A DNA stretch of 64,000 nt, from positions 62,001-126,000 of the forward strand of contig CAJNOL010000388.1 of NCBI GenBank assembly GCA_905250125.1, written 5' to 3'. Below are positions 8,995-20,804 of this stretch, one piece after another. The DNA comes from Rotaria sordida (taxonomy: Eukaryota; Rotifera; Eurotatoria; Philodinida; Philodinidae). The notes under the pieces were generated by a model. It did not search any database, was not told the DNA's origin, and saw nothing but the letters and a program-made list of their open reading frames with translations. Position numbers and translations under genes: made by a program. The number at the start of each line of letters is the position of its first letter. Position 1 is the first letter of the stretch.

Positions 8995-11900
8995 ATGAGT
9001 GAAGATACAGGTAAATCACCTGATCAACAATCAACATCAACTTCTGAAATCAAAGTTTTTTATTATATCGATGATCAAGATCCACCTTATTTAACAAAAT
9101 TAAATGTAACTGGTTTACCACGTTTAAAAGATTTTAAAAATGCTCTTGATCGTAATTGTGCTAAATATAAATTTTTTTTTGCTACAAATGATCCATCAAT
9201 TGGAAAAGTTAAAGAAGAAATAACTAATGATGAACAAATTTTACCATTTGATACACAAGATCGTATTCTTGCATATCTTGTTTCTATTGAAGGTAGTACA
9301 ACATCAAGTGGTGGTGGTGGTGGTAGCGGAAGTAAACAACCGAAACTTTCTCATCATCAGCGAGATGATACTATATTAACATCAACAACAAATAGTTCAT
9401 TTAATATTCAACAACCACGTTTACAACGTATGAGTCGACGTTATGCATCAGCTAATAGTGCTGATTATCAAAAATATTTTCTTAAACAACGAGCTGTTAA
9501 TGATATAGCATCATTTCCAAGTAGTGATTTGGAGTCAACAACATTCTTAGATGAAACGGAAGATGATAGGTTAGTATAATATACTTGATTGCAATGTAAC
9601 TGACGATAGAATCTCATTAATTGAGATTTGATTCAAGCTATCGAGCTGTTTTTCTAGAGACCTCAAGTTTTCAGAGAGATCGTATTTTGAAATTTCTGCA
9701 TACAGAGAAATCAACTAGACTAGCTTCCATAGAAAAAAATATGTTGTATGCACTATTCATGGAAAAAAGTCTATATCTTGAAGAGACTTTATTCAAAATT
9801 TCTAATTTTTTTTTATGGAAGGTACCCTAGTTGAATTCTCTATATACAGTTCAAAATTTGATAGCTTAGTGGAATCTTAATAGGAACCCAAATTCTTTTA
9901 GGATTTTTATCAGAATACTATGTAGTAATTATAGACAAAAAAATTCATATAAAATCGAAAGGAGACAGCTGTAGAGGTTCTTTCATGTAGATGAAAATAT
10001 GCATAATGATTGAATTATAAGATTTTCTAATTAATGACTGATAGAGTTTATATCGATTAATTCACCTTGTTCATACAATGAACGCAACGTACTCGATAAG
10101 TATCATCGTACGGCTTAAAGTGACTTTTCGTTCAAAAAATGATCAAGCATACTATTCGCATAATTTAATGATAGTTAGAATATTATATGAATCTATAGTA
10201 CGAACTCAGGAGTGAATCCAGAAAATTTTGAAAGGAGTAGCGGATGGAAACAAGTTATTGATAGTTTTTGTAATGATTTTTCTATTATCAACTGTTTAAA
10301 TATATATTGCGACCTATGGAAAAAAATCATACAAGAAATTTTAGTTTTGTATTTTTGAGAAATTTTCCATGACTTGTTCGATATCAATGCATATATATGA
10401 GAGCTAGTTCATTCAGATGATTTTCATCTATGATACTTCGATAGTCAAGAAGAAGATACCATTGCATCAAACATAACCCACGTAAACATTTTTTAATTGA
10501 ATTTTATACTTATTAATCATCAACATAACGAGCTCACATGAAGTGTTGATTATTTCAATGTTAAACTCTACAAGTACTCGTCAGTTATGTGACAGGAATA
10601 GAAGACATATCGTAACAAGAGAAAGAATATTTCATAAAAGTAATAAGAGTACGTCGATTATATATAGATATGGGCGTGCTCAACCATATGATATTCTAAT
10701 TTGCTTTCTTTCTATTATCAGTTAAAAAACGTAACCAACATTCGGGTCGAATTATCACCCTCATTGCAAAATTACTAAATTTAATATATTAACTGCTGAT
10801 GGCTGTTTTATATGAAGACAGCCATCAGCAGCTAATATATTCATTTTAGTAATTTAGCAATGAAGGTGACAACCCGACCCGAATATTAGTTACGTTTTTT
10901 TTTAATTGATAATAGAAAGAATGCAAATTAGAACATTCTATGATGGTGCACGCCCATATGTAAATTCTTGTCCTTCTCTGAAATCGTTCATTTCAGAATA
11001 CAAGCACTATAGACTTTAAAATAGTGGGAAAAGCACATTATTTGTCTCTGTAAATATCATAGAAATATAAAGATACTTAGATTATGGCATACATAAATTG
11101 CAACGGAGGGAAGCTATCGCCTCCTTCTGAACATACTACCGTAATAACAGCATTATTACCAAGATTTATTCGAAAATGAAAAACCTATTTGAATTTGAGA
11201 TGTTGACACTTACTAGCGAATGGCATTGTTCGTTGCTTCCTTATTTTATAAGAAATCATTTTTCTGGCAAGTTTTTTTTGGAAAATTGATTAAGAAAAAT
11301 CTATAATATATGATGCGATACGTCTTCATCTCCTCTTTCGAACGGTGAAAACCGCAACTCTATCTTGTTCTTATCAAAAGTTATTTACAATTAAAGACTA
11401 CCGAGTTATTTTTGGATCACCCTGTATTTATCTTGAGATATTAAACTTGCGAAATCTCAATCAATTATTAAAGAAAAACACACTGTTAAAGTTTGTTGTA
11501 AGCTCAAAATCGACGCATTTATTTTCGTTGAAACTTCCAGAATACTCTAATTTCAATTCATTAGGAAAAAAAAATTTTACTAAGGCAAATAACTCTGTAA
11601 CATGATTATAGTTCAAGAACAATATACTATAGATCTGAGCGAGTTCACAAGAATGCTCTAGTCTAAATATCGTCCCACATATGATAAAAATCTACAATGG
11701 ATTATTATAGATAGTTCCCTCGTCCGATATATTTTTTTTTTTGCTTTAATTTTTCCTTAAAAATTTGATTATCTTAGATATTCCACGGTAACTGATTCAA
11801 CAACAATTTCATCACGATATCATGGTCGAAATCGACCTCGTCGAAGAAAACATCGATTACCATCAGGATTTGATCGAGTAATTTTTTGTCAATATTCTTT

Positions 11901-14900
11901 TATATCTAAATTTTTTTTAATGAAATAAAAATTATAGGCATCATCATTCAGTAGTTTAAATTCTGAATCAACAATGACATTAAATATTATTACGGTAACA
12001 CTTAATTTAGGTAATATAATTTTGAATTTTATTAAATTAAATCAAAGAATTCTTTTCTGTTTTCTTTTTTAGATGCAGTTAACTTTTTAGGTATAAGTAT
12101 TGTTGGTCAAAGTGATAAAACAGGTTCAAGTGATGGAGGAATTTATGTGGGTTCAATAATGAAAGGGTAAAATTTATTAAAAGTATTCACTATACACAGA
12201 GGTGTTGAATTTAGAGAGTGGACACATTGTTCGCTATGAAATGAAGAAAAAATATTCAGAATATCTGCTTCTTCATTAGTCTTAGATAAAAGTCTGATTA
12301 TTTATTGTCTTGTTTATCTAAAGGATTAGAATAGGAAGATTTTTCGATAACAAAATAAAATCTAATTTAAAAAAAGAATCCTTTAACATTGTTTGTTTTG
12401 TTGTTGCTAATAAATGAGCATTTCGTATCACTTTCATGGCTTCCGTTATTTTTTGTAGTGATTCTGTTGACATACGTTCATTATTATTAGCATGCGGTGT
12501 TATAAAATTTTCACATTTATCGAACCATTGATTGAACGCATGTGATAAAATATACTTATTCATAGTACCTAAATAGACAGTAGAAAGAGGTCAAAAAGCC
12601 ATTTGTGCATGTGTTCACATTAGAGAGAGACATTTACAGTAAAAATCCGTCCATCTTATCTAACACCATCAAATAATTATGAAGTATTTACCAATAGAAG
12701 TTTTGTTGTATTTTCAAATTTTTTATAAATTATCTCAACGTACTATTATATATCTCTATAAGATCAGAAATACGACTATTGATTATTTCTCAACATTATA
12801 ACTTGACCAATTCATGCTTTTTATTTTGATTATACGACGCCCATAGTAAATCAACGTATCACTACTCATTATCTTGAATATAGATTTTTATCTGTGCAAA
12901 AATTAAAAACTACACTATTTCGTATATTCATTAGAGCTTGTCGGATCGAAACGTACTTTGACACTCTCAATGAAATTTTCTAATCGAAATTGAATAGTTG
13001 CCATGAAGATACAAGATTCTTTTTTTTCAGTTTTTTGTATTCGGTGACTATTGCACTTGACATATTCCTTAGACGATTAGAGCCTGATGAACTCTAACAT
13101 TCATCAACGTATTCCAGTCATTCAAAGTTTGAGGAAAACTTTGCAACTATTCTAGAACTGTTTAAGCCTTGTTGTTAATGCAGTTCCGCACCCTTTCTCG
13201 TTGCTATGAAAAGGTTGCTGCAAAACCTCGACTTCAAATTTCTATTATAGATCTTTTTTTTTCTTTTAGAGGTGCAGTTGCACAAGATGGCCGTATTGAA
13301 CCAGGTGATATGATACTTCAAGTAAATGATATTAGTTTTGAAGGATTATCAAATGATGATGCTGTTAAAATTCTACGTGAAACTGTGCAAAAACCTGGGT
13401 ATATTACATAATCTCTTCTTCGATATTTTATAATCTTCTATGTTTTTTTTTTACCAATAGACCAATTAAATTAGTTGTAGCTAAATGTTGGGATCCAACT
13501 CCACGAGGTTATTTTACATTACCTCGTCATGAACAAGCACGTCCTGTTGATCCATTATCATGGCTTGCACATACACAAGCTGTACAAAATACATATAATA
13601 ATCCTCAACAACAAGTTTTACTTCATCATCGACAATCAATATTAAATTCAACAACAAATATGAGTTCAACAATATCAAGTACAAATAATACAATGCTTGA
13701 TAATCAACGTAAATTTTGTTTTGAAAACGAGAAAAACAAAATTAATTTTTTTTTTATATTTTAGGTTTTGGTCTTGATCTTAATTTAACAATTAATTCTG
13801 ATATGGATACAATTGTACGAGCTATGGCTGAACCTGATTCAGGCTTAGATATACGTGATAGAATATGGCTTAAAATACCAATACCAAAATCATTTCTTGG
13901 TATAGAAAAGAAAAATAAAAAAAAATTGTTTATTTTTTTGTTCTTATGAATATAATTTAGGTTCGGATCTGGTTAATTGGCTATTTGAAAATGTCGATGG
14001 ATTTGTTAATCGTAATGATGCAAGAAAATATGCATCATCTATGCTTAAAGCAGGTTATATTCGACATACGGTTCATAAATTAACATTTTCTGAACAGTGT
14101 TATTATGTTTTTGGAGATATTTATTCCCAAGGTACATAAAAAATAAACATTCTATTAAAATTATAATTCATTATTTTATTTAATATTTAGGTATTTCTCA
14201 ATTGACACTCGATGAAGAAGCTGAAGATTATGAAACAGTTTCTGATCATACAAATACAACTGATCGTCGTAGTGGTGATTCGTTATTAACAACAACAAGA
14301 CAAAATACTGTAACAACATTTGGTTTTGTTGATAAAAATAATGCTCCACTTCAATCACCTTCACAATCTGTTTTAACTGATACACAACATTCAGGTAAGA
14401 TTAATGATTAATTTTTAACACCAAAAAAAAAAAAAAGATAATTATATTAGAAATTTAATTACTAATTGAGTGAGTGCACTTTTTATATCTTGTATCTAGT
14501 TATGCTCATGAAAAATTCTTATTATCGACATCTTTCATGTATCAATCCAGCGACTCTATGCAGTAGCAATGATGATAATGATATTACGACATGTTCATCA
14601 CCTGTCGAAGTTTAATTTCATATAATTAGCATTTGTCAGATATAAACGATGCCATAAATATTCACTTTTTTTTTTCGTCTTTGTCATAAAAAAATTTTTT
14701 CTAATAAAAAGAAACAAAAAACAAGGTTTTTCTTTTTCTTTTTCGTTTTTTTCTTTTTATCGTAACAGTCAAATTTTCATAATAGATATTTTGATTATTT
14801 TCTTTAGGTATTGCTGGTACAAAATCATCTTCAACATCGACAAGTAGTAGTAGTGAAACACGACAATTAATTGATGTACCAAATAAATTACGTTCAAGCA

Positions 14901-14965
14901 AAGAATCATTTCAACGTGCTATGACAAATCCATTACCTCGAGAATTTTTTGTTGATGTTATGTAA
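8995..14965 (+). CDS. DVL: Segment polarity protein Dishevelled
   Basis: Cytoplasmic hub of Wnt signalling, linking Frizzled to the beta-catenin and planar-polarity branches. Ten phase-consistent exons: 8995-9569, 11778-11877, 11938-12010, 12073-12166, 13270-13398, 13461-13708, 13765-13899, 13961-14131, 14191-14394, 14808-14965, giving 628 residues. The DIX domain spans ~19-97 ([17 protein letters not shown] ... [18 protein letters not shown] end). A basic stretch ([10 protein letters not shown]) precedes the PDZ domain at ~237-325 ([15 protein letters not shown]-like [27 protein letters not shown]). The DEP domain lies at ~415-505 ([42 protein letters not shown]). The protein ends in the family-typical EFFVDVM. 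Introns 1 (2.2 kb) and 4 (1.1 kb) carry repeats. A possible alternative last exon lies between exons 9 and 10. Confidence 0.97.
10667..10960. mobile_element. 294-bp palindromic foldback in Dishevelled intron 1
   Basis: Arms of about 140 bp meet at TGCTGATGGCTGT / ACAGCCATCAGCA around 10813. Matching outer blocks are ATATGGGCGTGC / GCACGCCCATAT, ATTCTAATTTGC / GCAAATTAGAA and ACGTAACCAACATTCGGG / CCCGAATATTAGTTACGT. No coding capacity. Confidence 0.8.
12740..13090. repeat. Dispersed repeat in Dishevelled intron 4
   Basis: Similar in reverse orientation to 22860-23150 in the NAA60 intron. Shared blocks are TTTGACACTCTCAATG vs TTTGATACTCTCAGTG, TTTTTTGTATTCGGTGA vs CTTTTTGTATTCAGTGA, and CTTAGACGA. 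In translation both give FDTL-x-x-IF ... CKDT / CHEDT, so it may derive from a coding transposable element. Confidence 0.5.
14500..14615 (+). CDS. Possible alternative terminal exon of Dishevelled
   Basis: A TGTATCTAG acceptor is followed by 116 bases that, joined to exon 9 (phase 1), stay open for 38 codons ([14 protein letters not shown]..., ending CSSPVEV) to a TAA at 14613-14615. This would replace the EFFVDVM end encoded by exon 10. The phase fit and open frame are seen. Use as an exon is inference, and such a frame could occur by chance. Confidence 0.3.
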
Positions 14966-15444
14966 TTCAATCTATTTCAAATATTTCTCATTTTCTTTTT
15001 GTCAGATAATTAACAAAATAATAATCATTTTTTTTTTCTTTCTTGTTTTTCTTTTTGCTTTGTATAAAGTTTATGTGTGACTACTCTTGATCGTAGCATT
15101 TGAATATTTGTTTAGAAAGAAAATATATCTATATTTAATCTCCGTCTTCCTTTTCTTTTTCGCACTATTTTTTTTTGTGCTTGACTTTTTCTTGATCAAA
15201 AAAAAAAAAAAATTTCGTTTTGCTTGGAATAATAAAGGTAAAATAGAAAAAGAATTGAATAAAAAAAAACAATTATTTACTTTTTATTTCGTCTATAAAT
15301 TTGTAAAACAAACTGAATTTAAGAAATATAAAAACTATCATTTCGGATAGGTAGAATGTATCGGTTATTTTATCCTAGATTAACACAACATGATATTCAA
15401 TATTTTGTCTTTCAAATAAATTATCAATCTTTTAATGTTTTTAG
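14966..15444. other. Intergenic between Dishevelled and LRR-Ig gene
   Basis: About 480 bases rich in T-runs and A-runs. It must contain the Dishevelled 3' UTR and the promoter of the next gene. No distinct motif is assigned. Confidence 0.4.
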
Positions 15445-18400
15445 ATGTTTATGAGATTTTTCTTGATTTATATTTTAATTCTTCCATCCATTGTCTATAG
15501 TCTTTGTTATACAAATATATCACAAACATGGATATGTGATAATTACGATACATTAAATATAACTAAAACAGATAATTTAGATTATCAAATTATTATAAAT
15601 AATCAAGAATTTGAAAATTTTTTTCTAAAAAATTATTACTTATCAATATTTATAATTGATAATTATCCATTAACACTTCATTTATTAAATGCAAGTAATA
15701 ATCAATTTAAAAAAATAATTATAACATCAAAAAATCGTTATAAATCAAATATTCGTCAATTAATATTGGAATCAAATCATATTCGACAATTTAATATTGA
15801 TACAATTATTTTACCTCAATCATTAGAAATAATTTCATTAGCAAATAATTATTTAGAAATTCTTGATGCTAGAATTTTTTTACATTTAAAAAATTTAATT
15901 CAACTTAATCTAAGAAATAATCAATTAAAACGTATTTTACCTCAATTATTACTTAATATTAATATTGATCTAAATAATAATCCACTTAATTGTCAATGTA
16001 CACCTGAATTTTATCAAATTATATGTGAAAAATCAACAAATTTAAAACAATCTATTGTAAGAAAAATATTTTCAATATTTTTTTAATCATTTATATGTTT
16101 GAACAATTTTAATCTTTAGTTTAAAATTGAAAACAATATACTAAATTTGCTAAAATAATTTTCTATGAGTTATATGCAATGATAATAAACATACTCTAGA
16201 AAATATCCTGGAAACAATAATTTTGAGACATTCTAAAGTTATAGAAAAAAAAACCAGCCAATTAGTTGAGCGCTTTTTATAATCGAGCTTTACATTTTAT
16301 GGTTAATCAAAAAGAGTTATGGTTCAAATGATTTCTACTTTTGAGTTATTTTGGACTGTAGGAAATTTTGATCAACAGACAGATCAATCCAGCAAGTTTC
16401 AACTTCATTTACTGAAGATTTCTTGAGTTATAAGCATCTTATTTCTTTTTATCATAATGTACTCCAAACTCTTCTTGATCTTCAATATGAATTTGAAACG
16501 TTAGCTCTTAATAGTTCATGAAATACAGCTATTTTACGTTCGAGGATCATTTCTAAAATTTAAGATCACTTGACCAAATATAAAAATCATCATCGCTGTT
16601 GATTTTTTGGAAAAATTTCCATCCACCACCAGAACATCAAAATAGATACTAGATTTTTGAAAATTTTTCAACATCAAGAATCAGTTTTCAGGAAGCATAG
16701 AAAACTTTCCACCGCCGATTAAAACATCGGTTCATATTTTTACTTCCAATCTATACTTGCAATCAAAAATGTATAACATATTTCGAGATCGGCAAATAAA
16801 ACTATGCCGTCAAATCTCAAGATCTTTTATTTTCGTGATTTATTCAAAGAATAAGAAACTTGATAAAAAGTTGTTATCACAATTTCTACGGGATTAAAAT
16901 ATGAAACACGATGCAGTTGCTGTTGCTAATCACAGAAAGATTGTTTTGACACTATTTATTTTGAGATAAATTTCTTCATCATCGTTTTACTTAATCCTCC
17001 AGAAATGCAATAAAGTATTAACCAGACGCTATTCACATTAGAGATATCCATGGTGACACTGCCGCCGTGGCAGTGGCGTTGTGACAGCGGCAGATTTTCA
17101 TCCGCAATGGACATCTATGATTCATATACGGTCTTTGATTGTATATCAACAAACATCTATCACGATCTGTGAGGAGAGAGAAGTGTGCAAATTTCTACTC
17201 TACAAACTTCCACACTCCTTTTAGATTGTGTTTCACAAAAAAAAAGTCATACTTTATAAAATACACTAATATGCAAAGAATTAATAGTTCTATAGTTTAG
17301 ATTTTTGAAGAATCTTGTTTGATACTTTACATTTGTAAAATTATAATTTAGAACGAAAGTCATAATTGTACGGCACCATATTATGATCCTCAACAATTAG
17401 ATACTTATCCAGCATCCTATTTACGTTTGTCTACATTTACTCTTATATGTCCAATAAATGGTCAACCTCCACCTATAATTATTTGGTCAACACCATTTGG
17501 TAATCTTACATCAATAAATTCATCAAATATTGATTTACTTTCATTTAATAATGATAAACCAATATATATTACATTAATAAGTTTAGCTGGTCCATTAACT
17601 GCTCGTACACGACATAAATTACATGCATTTAATACAAATCATTTATCTATAACACAAGCACGCACTAGTTTACAACATCATTTTTCATGTTCAGGTATAA
17701 ATATGCTTGGAATATATACATATAAATTTAATTTTAATGTTAATACTTATGCAAAAAAACATGCTTTATGGCTTATGATGTTTACAATGATTTTTGGATT
17801 TGTTATGTCATTGATTGGTATTATACTTTGTATAATATTAAAATACACATATTATTATTCAAATGATCATATAAAAACACCACCATTATATCCAACAATG
17901 ACATCAAATAGTGCTGCACTTACACCACCTAATTTTGAATTTAATCAATGGTTATCATTAACAGCAGCAAATATAACTGGAACACTTGAACAAGTACGAG
18001 ATAAACTTCGTTCAGGTGTACAACAAGTTAGTGGAACAATTCGACAAGCAGCTGAAAGGTATAGAAGTTATTTAAAAAAATTTTTTTTTTTTTTTTTTTT
18101 TTGTGTAAAATCAAATAAGTTTTTTGCTTAGTTCGGCTGCTTATTTTCAATCATTTCGTGAAACAAGTCAACAACGTTTTAATTTTATACGTGTACATAC
18201 ATTATCATCTTTACGTAGTTCTGGTAATATTATGCGTGCTGGTATGAATATGTTAACAGTACAAGTAAATTCTTTGGGTGATTATTGTGGTGTTACAACT
18301 GGTCGTTTAGTTCCAAGAAATTATTTATTAGAACAACAACTTCATAATTTACAAAATTCAACTTCATCAATATTATATACATATTATAATCATATGCCAA

Positions 18401-18717
18401 CAATAATTGAAGATGATGAATCTATTGTTGAACCAACATCATTAATTAATTCTCAAGATTATTCACCTTATACGGGATATATATCATCAACTGTATTAAA
18501 AAATGAATCAGGTATTGGTCAACTTGATACAGCTGATAATTCTGTTCTATTAGCATTAAATAATTTTAATCAAGATACAATAGATATATTTGATAATGGA
18601 AATTTCACAATAACACGACATTTGATTGGTGGAATTGGAACATTTCATGATCAAAGTCATGATCATAATGATGAACTTATTAATGAATCTCAACTATCAA
18701 TTAATTACAAGAAATAA
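15445..18717 (+). CDS. Leucine-rich repeat and Ig-domain single-pass membrane protein
   Basis: Three exons, 15445-16056, 17352-18058 and 18132-18717, join in frame to give 634 residues. A signal peptide (MFMRFFLIYILILPSIVYS) is followed by LRR units (RQLILESNHIRQFNI, LEIISLANNYLEIL, LIQLNLRNNQLKRIL), then a C-terminal LRR cap (NNPLNCQCTPEF ... CEKS). Next is an Ig-like domain with the usual cysteine pair and tryptophan (LICPINGQPPP ... IIW ... HHFSCSGIN), a transmembrane helix at about 341-368 (LMMFTMIFGFVMSLIGIILC) and a ~260-residue cytoplasmic tail with an amphipathic region and acidic/Asn-rich C-terminus. The layout matches LINGO/AMIGO/Kekkon-like neuronal surface proteins. The exact orthologue is not determined. 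The LRR array looks short. Confidence 0.87.
16871..17180 (+). repeat. Dispersed repeat R1, copy A (LRR-Ig intron 1)
   Basis: Shares GATTGTTTT, TATTTTGAGA, and TTTACT(T/G)A(T)TCCTCC(A/G)AAATGCAA with 22505-22745 and, reversed, with 37355-37500. All three copies lie in introns. A GC-rich hairpin (CTGCCGC / GCGGCAG at 17059-17093) lies inside this copy. Confidence 0.6.
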
Positions 18718-19169
18718 CATCCAATTTGTTAAAAAACAAATAGAAGATCTTACGCATAAAGATTTTATGTCAGATTTTTGAATATATATACATATTTAGT
18801 TTCAGTCAATACTATTCTGAGAATATAGATATAACTAATGAAGGAAGTCCTCCAACTGATAAATTGCTTTTGAGTTGCGACTATGTATGTTATATAGATT
18901 CAAATGAATTATGAATATCCTGAAAAGTGTTCGTGTCCTTAGCTTATTATTGCAGAGATACTGCAAATTGACGGTATTTTTTAAAATGAATGTCGTGATT
19001 CCCTCAGGAACACCAAGAAAACTGCTTTTTGAATTTCAACTTGAAACTTTGCATAGAGACAGATCTTAACAAGAATTGGTTTTTGTAAATGTTTTAGACC
19101 TTGTCGTTATTCGTAAGAAACAGCTATGGTAATAATATGTCGTTTACATCATAGTTACCATAGCTGATG

Positions 19170-19693
19170 AGGGAACTATCTGGACTAATACCCGTTATTT
19201 GACCTCATATGAGGTTCACAAGAAAGTCTCGGTAAGACTAGAAAATACTTAAAAGAATTCATGCCCATGGACCTCTCGATCCGAGTTATGAACTTTTCAC
19301 TGAATTTTCGCCTATAAATAGGTCAAATGACTAGTAGAATATTCTGAAAATTTCAGTCGAAAAGAATGTTCCTTTGTCGAGATATTTAATTTTCAAATAA
19401 ACTTGATTTTTGTGGTAAACGGCCATTTTATGGAAATTTAATATTTCGACAAAGGAACATTATCTTAGGCTGAAACTTTCAGAGTCATCAGACCTATTAT
19501 CTATGAGTGAAATTCCATTATTTGATTTGTTGGTAAATATCTAAAGCTAGATCGAAAATTCAGTAAAGCAGTCATAACTCAGCTTCAGAAGCCTACGAGC
19601 AGGAACTCTTTTATGCCTATTCGATTCCTATTGAGATATCCTGATGAATCCAATATGAGTTCAAACGGTGGGCACCAGTTCAGGTAGTTCTCT
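19170..19693. mobile_element. Foldback family F2, copy 1 (524 bp)
   Basis: The ends GAACTATCTGGACTAATACCC and, reversed, GAACTACCTGAACTGGTGCCC pair. Inner arms pair at TTCCTTTGTCGAGATATTTA / AATATTTCGACAAAGGAAC. A second copy lies at 46085-46580. No coding capacity. Confidence 0.75.
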
Positions 19694-20014
19694 TGTAAGT
19701 GAATGCGTTGTTCGACATGTATACACAAGGTACTGTGCTCAAATCTCTGTATCGCCAGCCATAGAATGACTGTATGTAAGTGACTAACAGCTGGTTGTCT
19801 CGGATCATTCGTCCAATAGCATGCTGACTACATGGTGACATACGCTTGCTCTTGTGGTTAATCAGTATATACGAAGAGCTTAAATGATTGAGTGCAAGAA
19901 CTCGGTGTCAGGTTGGTCTTGTGTCAGAGCTACAGCTAGTCATAGTTGTAATGAAGATATCGAGCTATCGAATCGGCTCCAATGCACCACCGATATCGCA
20001 AAGTAGTTGAAAGG
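19692..20014 (+). mobile_element. tRNA-like SINE, copy 1
   Basis: The head GCGTTGTTCGACATGTATAC ... AAGGTACTGTGCTCAAATCTC resembles a tRNA 3' half with a B-box-like GCTCAAATCTC. The body (ACTAACAGCTGGTTGTCTCGG, GAGCTACAGCTAGTCATAGT) and tail (CGCAAAGTAGTTGAAAGG) match the reversed copy at 46573-46910. A classical A box is less clear, so tRNA origin is an inference. Confidence 0.6.
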
Positions 20015-20309
20015 AAGAAATGTTTTTTCTTCCTCCCTTTACATCGCTCATATAAATCGGAAGATTTGATACTTGTATTTTAGGATAGAAGCAAATCAAA
20101 AGATCTGAAATTTTCACAATAAACTGGTATCATTAAGTCCTGTCTCTGTACAAAAGTTTCAAATTGAAATTCGAAAATCAATTTTTCTGGTGTTCTTGTT
20201 GACAGAGGATTACGGAATTCATTTAAAAGATATCTTATGTCCGCAACTATATGTCTTCACTGAAAAGCAATTTGTCATTTGAAGAACTACTCTCGTAAAA
20301 TAAATTCGA

Positions 20310-20804
20310 ATCCATAAAATTTTAGAAGACTTAAAAAACTTTCATAAATGTGTTGATAATATTCATCAGTATTCTTTTTTTGAGCGAATGAATGATCTTG
20401 TTCTATTCCTATACTAGTTTTGAATACTTAAATTCAGAATAGAACAAAAAAGTAATTACATTGTTTCGTGCTTTCTTTTTTTTCTTTTATTTTTGTTATT
20501 TTTCTTTAAATTTATTTTCAGTTTTTTATTTTCTATAAAAAAGAATTTAATCAATTAAAATTTTTCTATTTTTAACATATAGTATAAATATATATTTTTT
20601 ATTTAACATGGTGTGATATGTGTGAATAAATATGTAATTATTATATACGATTACGAAACTATGTATATTCGTTGATGCTTTTCATTATATTTGTATTTGT
20701 TTTTTTTTATTATTATTTTGAATGAATGATTAAAAGAATATCTTATATTTTAAAATGGCTAAAATAAATATTTCTTATTATTTTCCTTATTTGAACTATT
20801 TCAG
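20310..20804. other. AT-rich region upstream of NAA60
   Basis: T-runs and TATA-like stretches. It may contain the NAA60 promoter or an unplaced first exon, but neither could be identified. Confidence 0.35.

Larger units (their letters stand above)
18845..20310. mobile_element. Foldback element split by nested insertions
   Basis: The segment ~18845-19085 is similar to the reverse complement of ~20120-20310 (GATAAATTGCTTTTGAGT / GACAAATTGCTTTTCAGT, GGAACACCAAGAAAA / AAGAACACCAGAAAA, TTTGAATTTCAACTTGAAAC / TTCGAATTTCAATTTGAAAC). Between the arms sit the foldback at 19170-19693 and the SINE-like unit at 19692-20014, so this is the older element. Confidence 0.6.

Noticed and set aside
19692..19780. 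Functional tRNA gene
   Set aside because: B-box-like sequence but no foldable complete cloverleaf, and a second copy with a long non-tRNA body shows it is a repeat.
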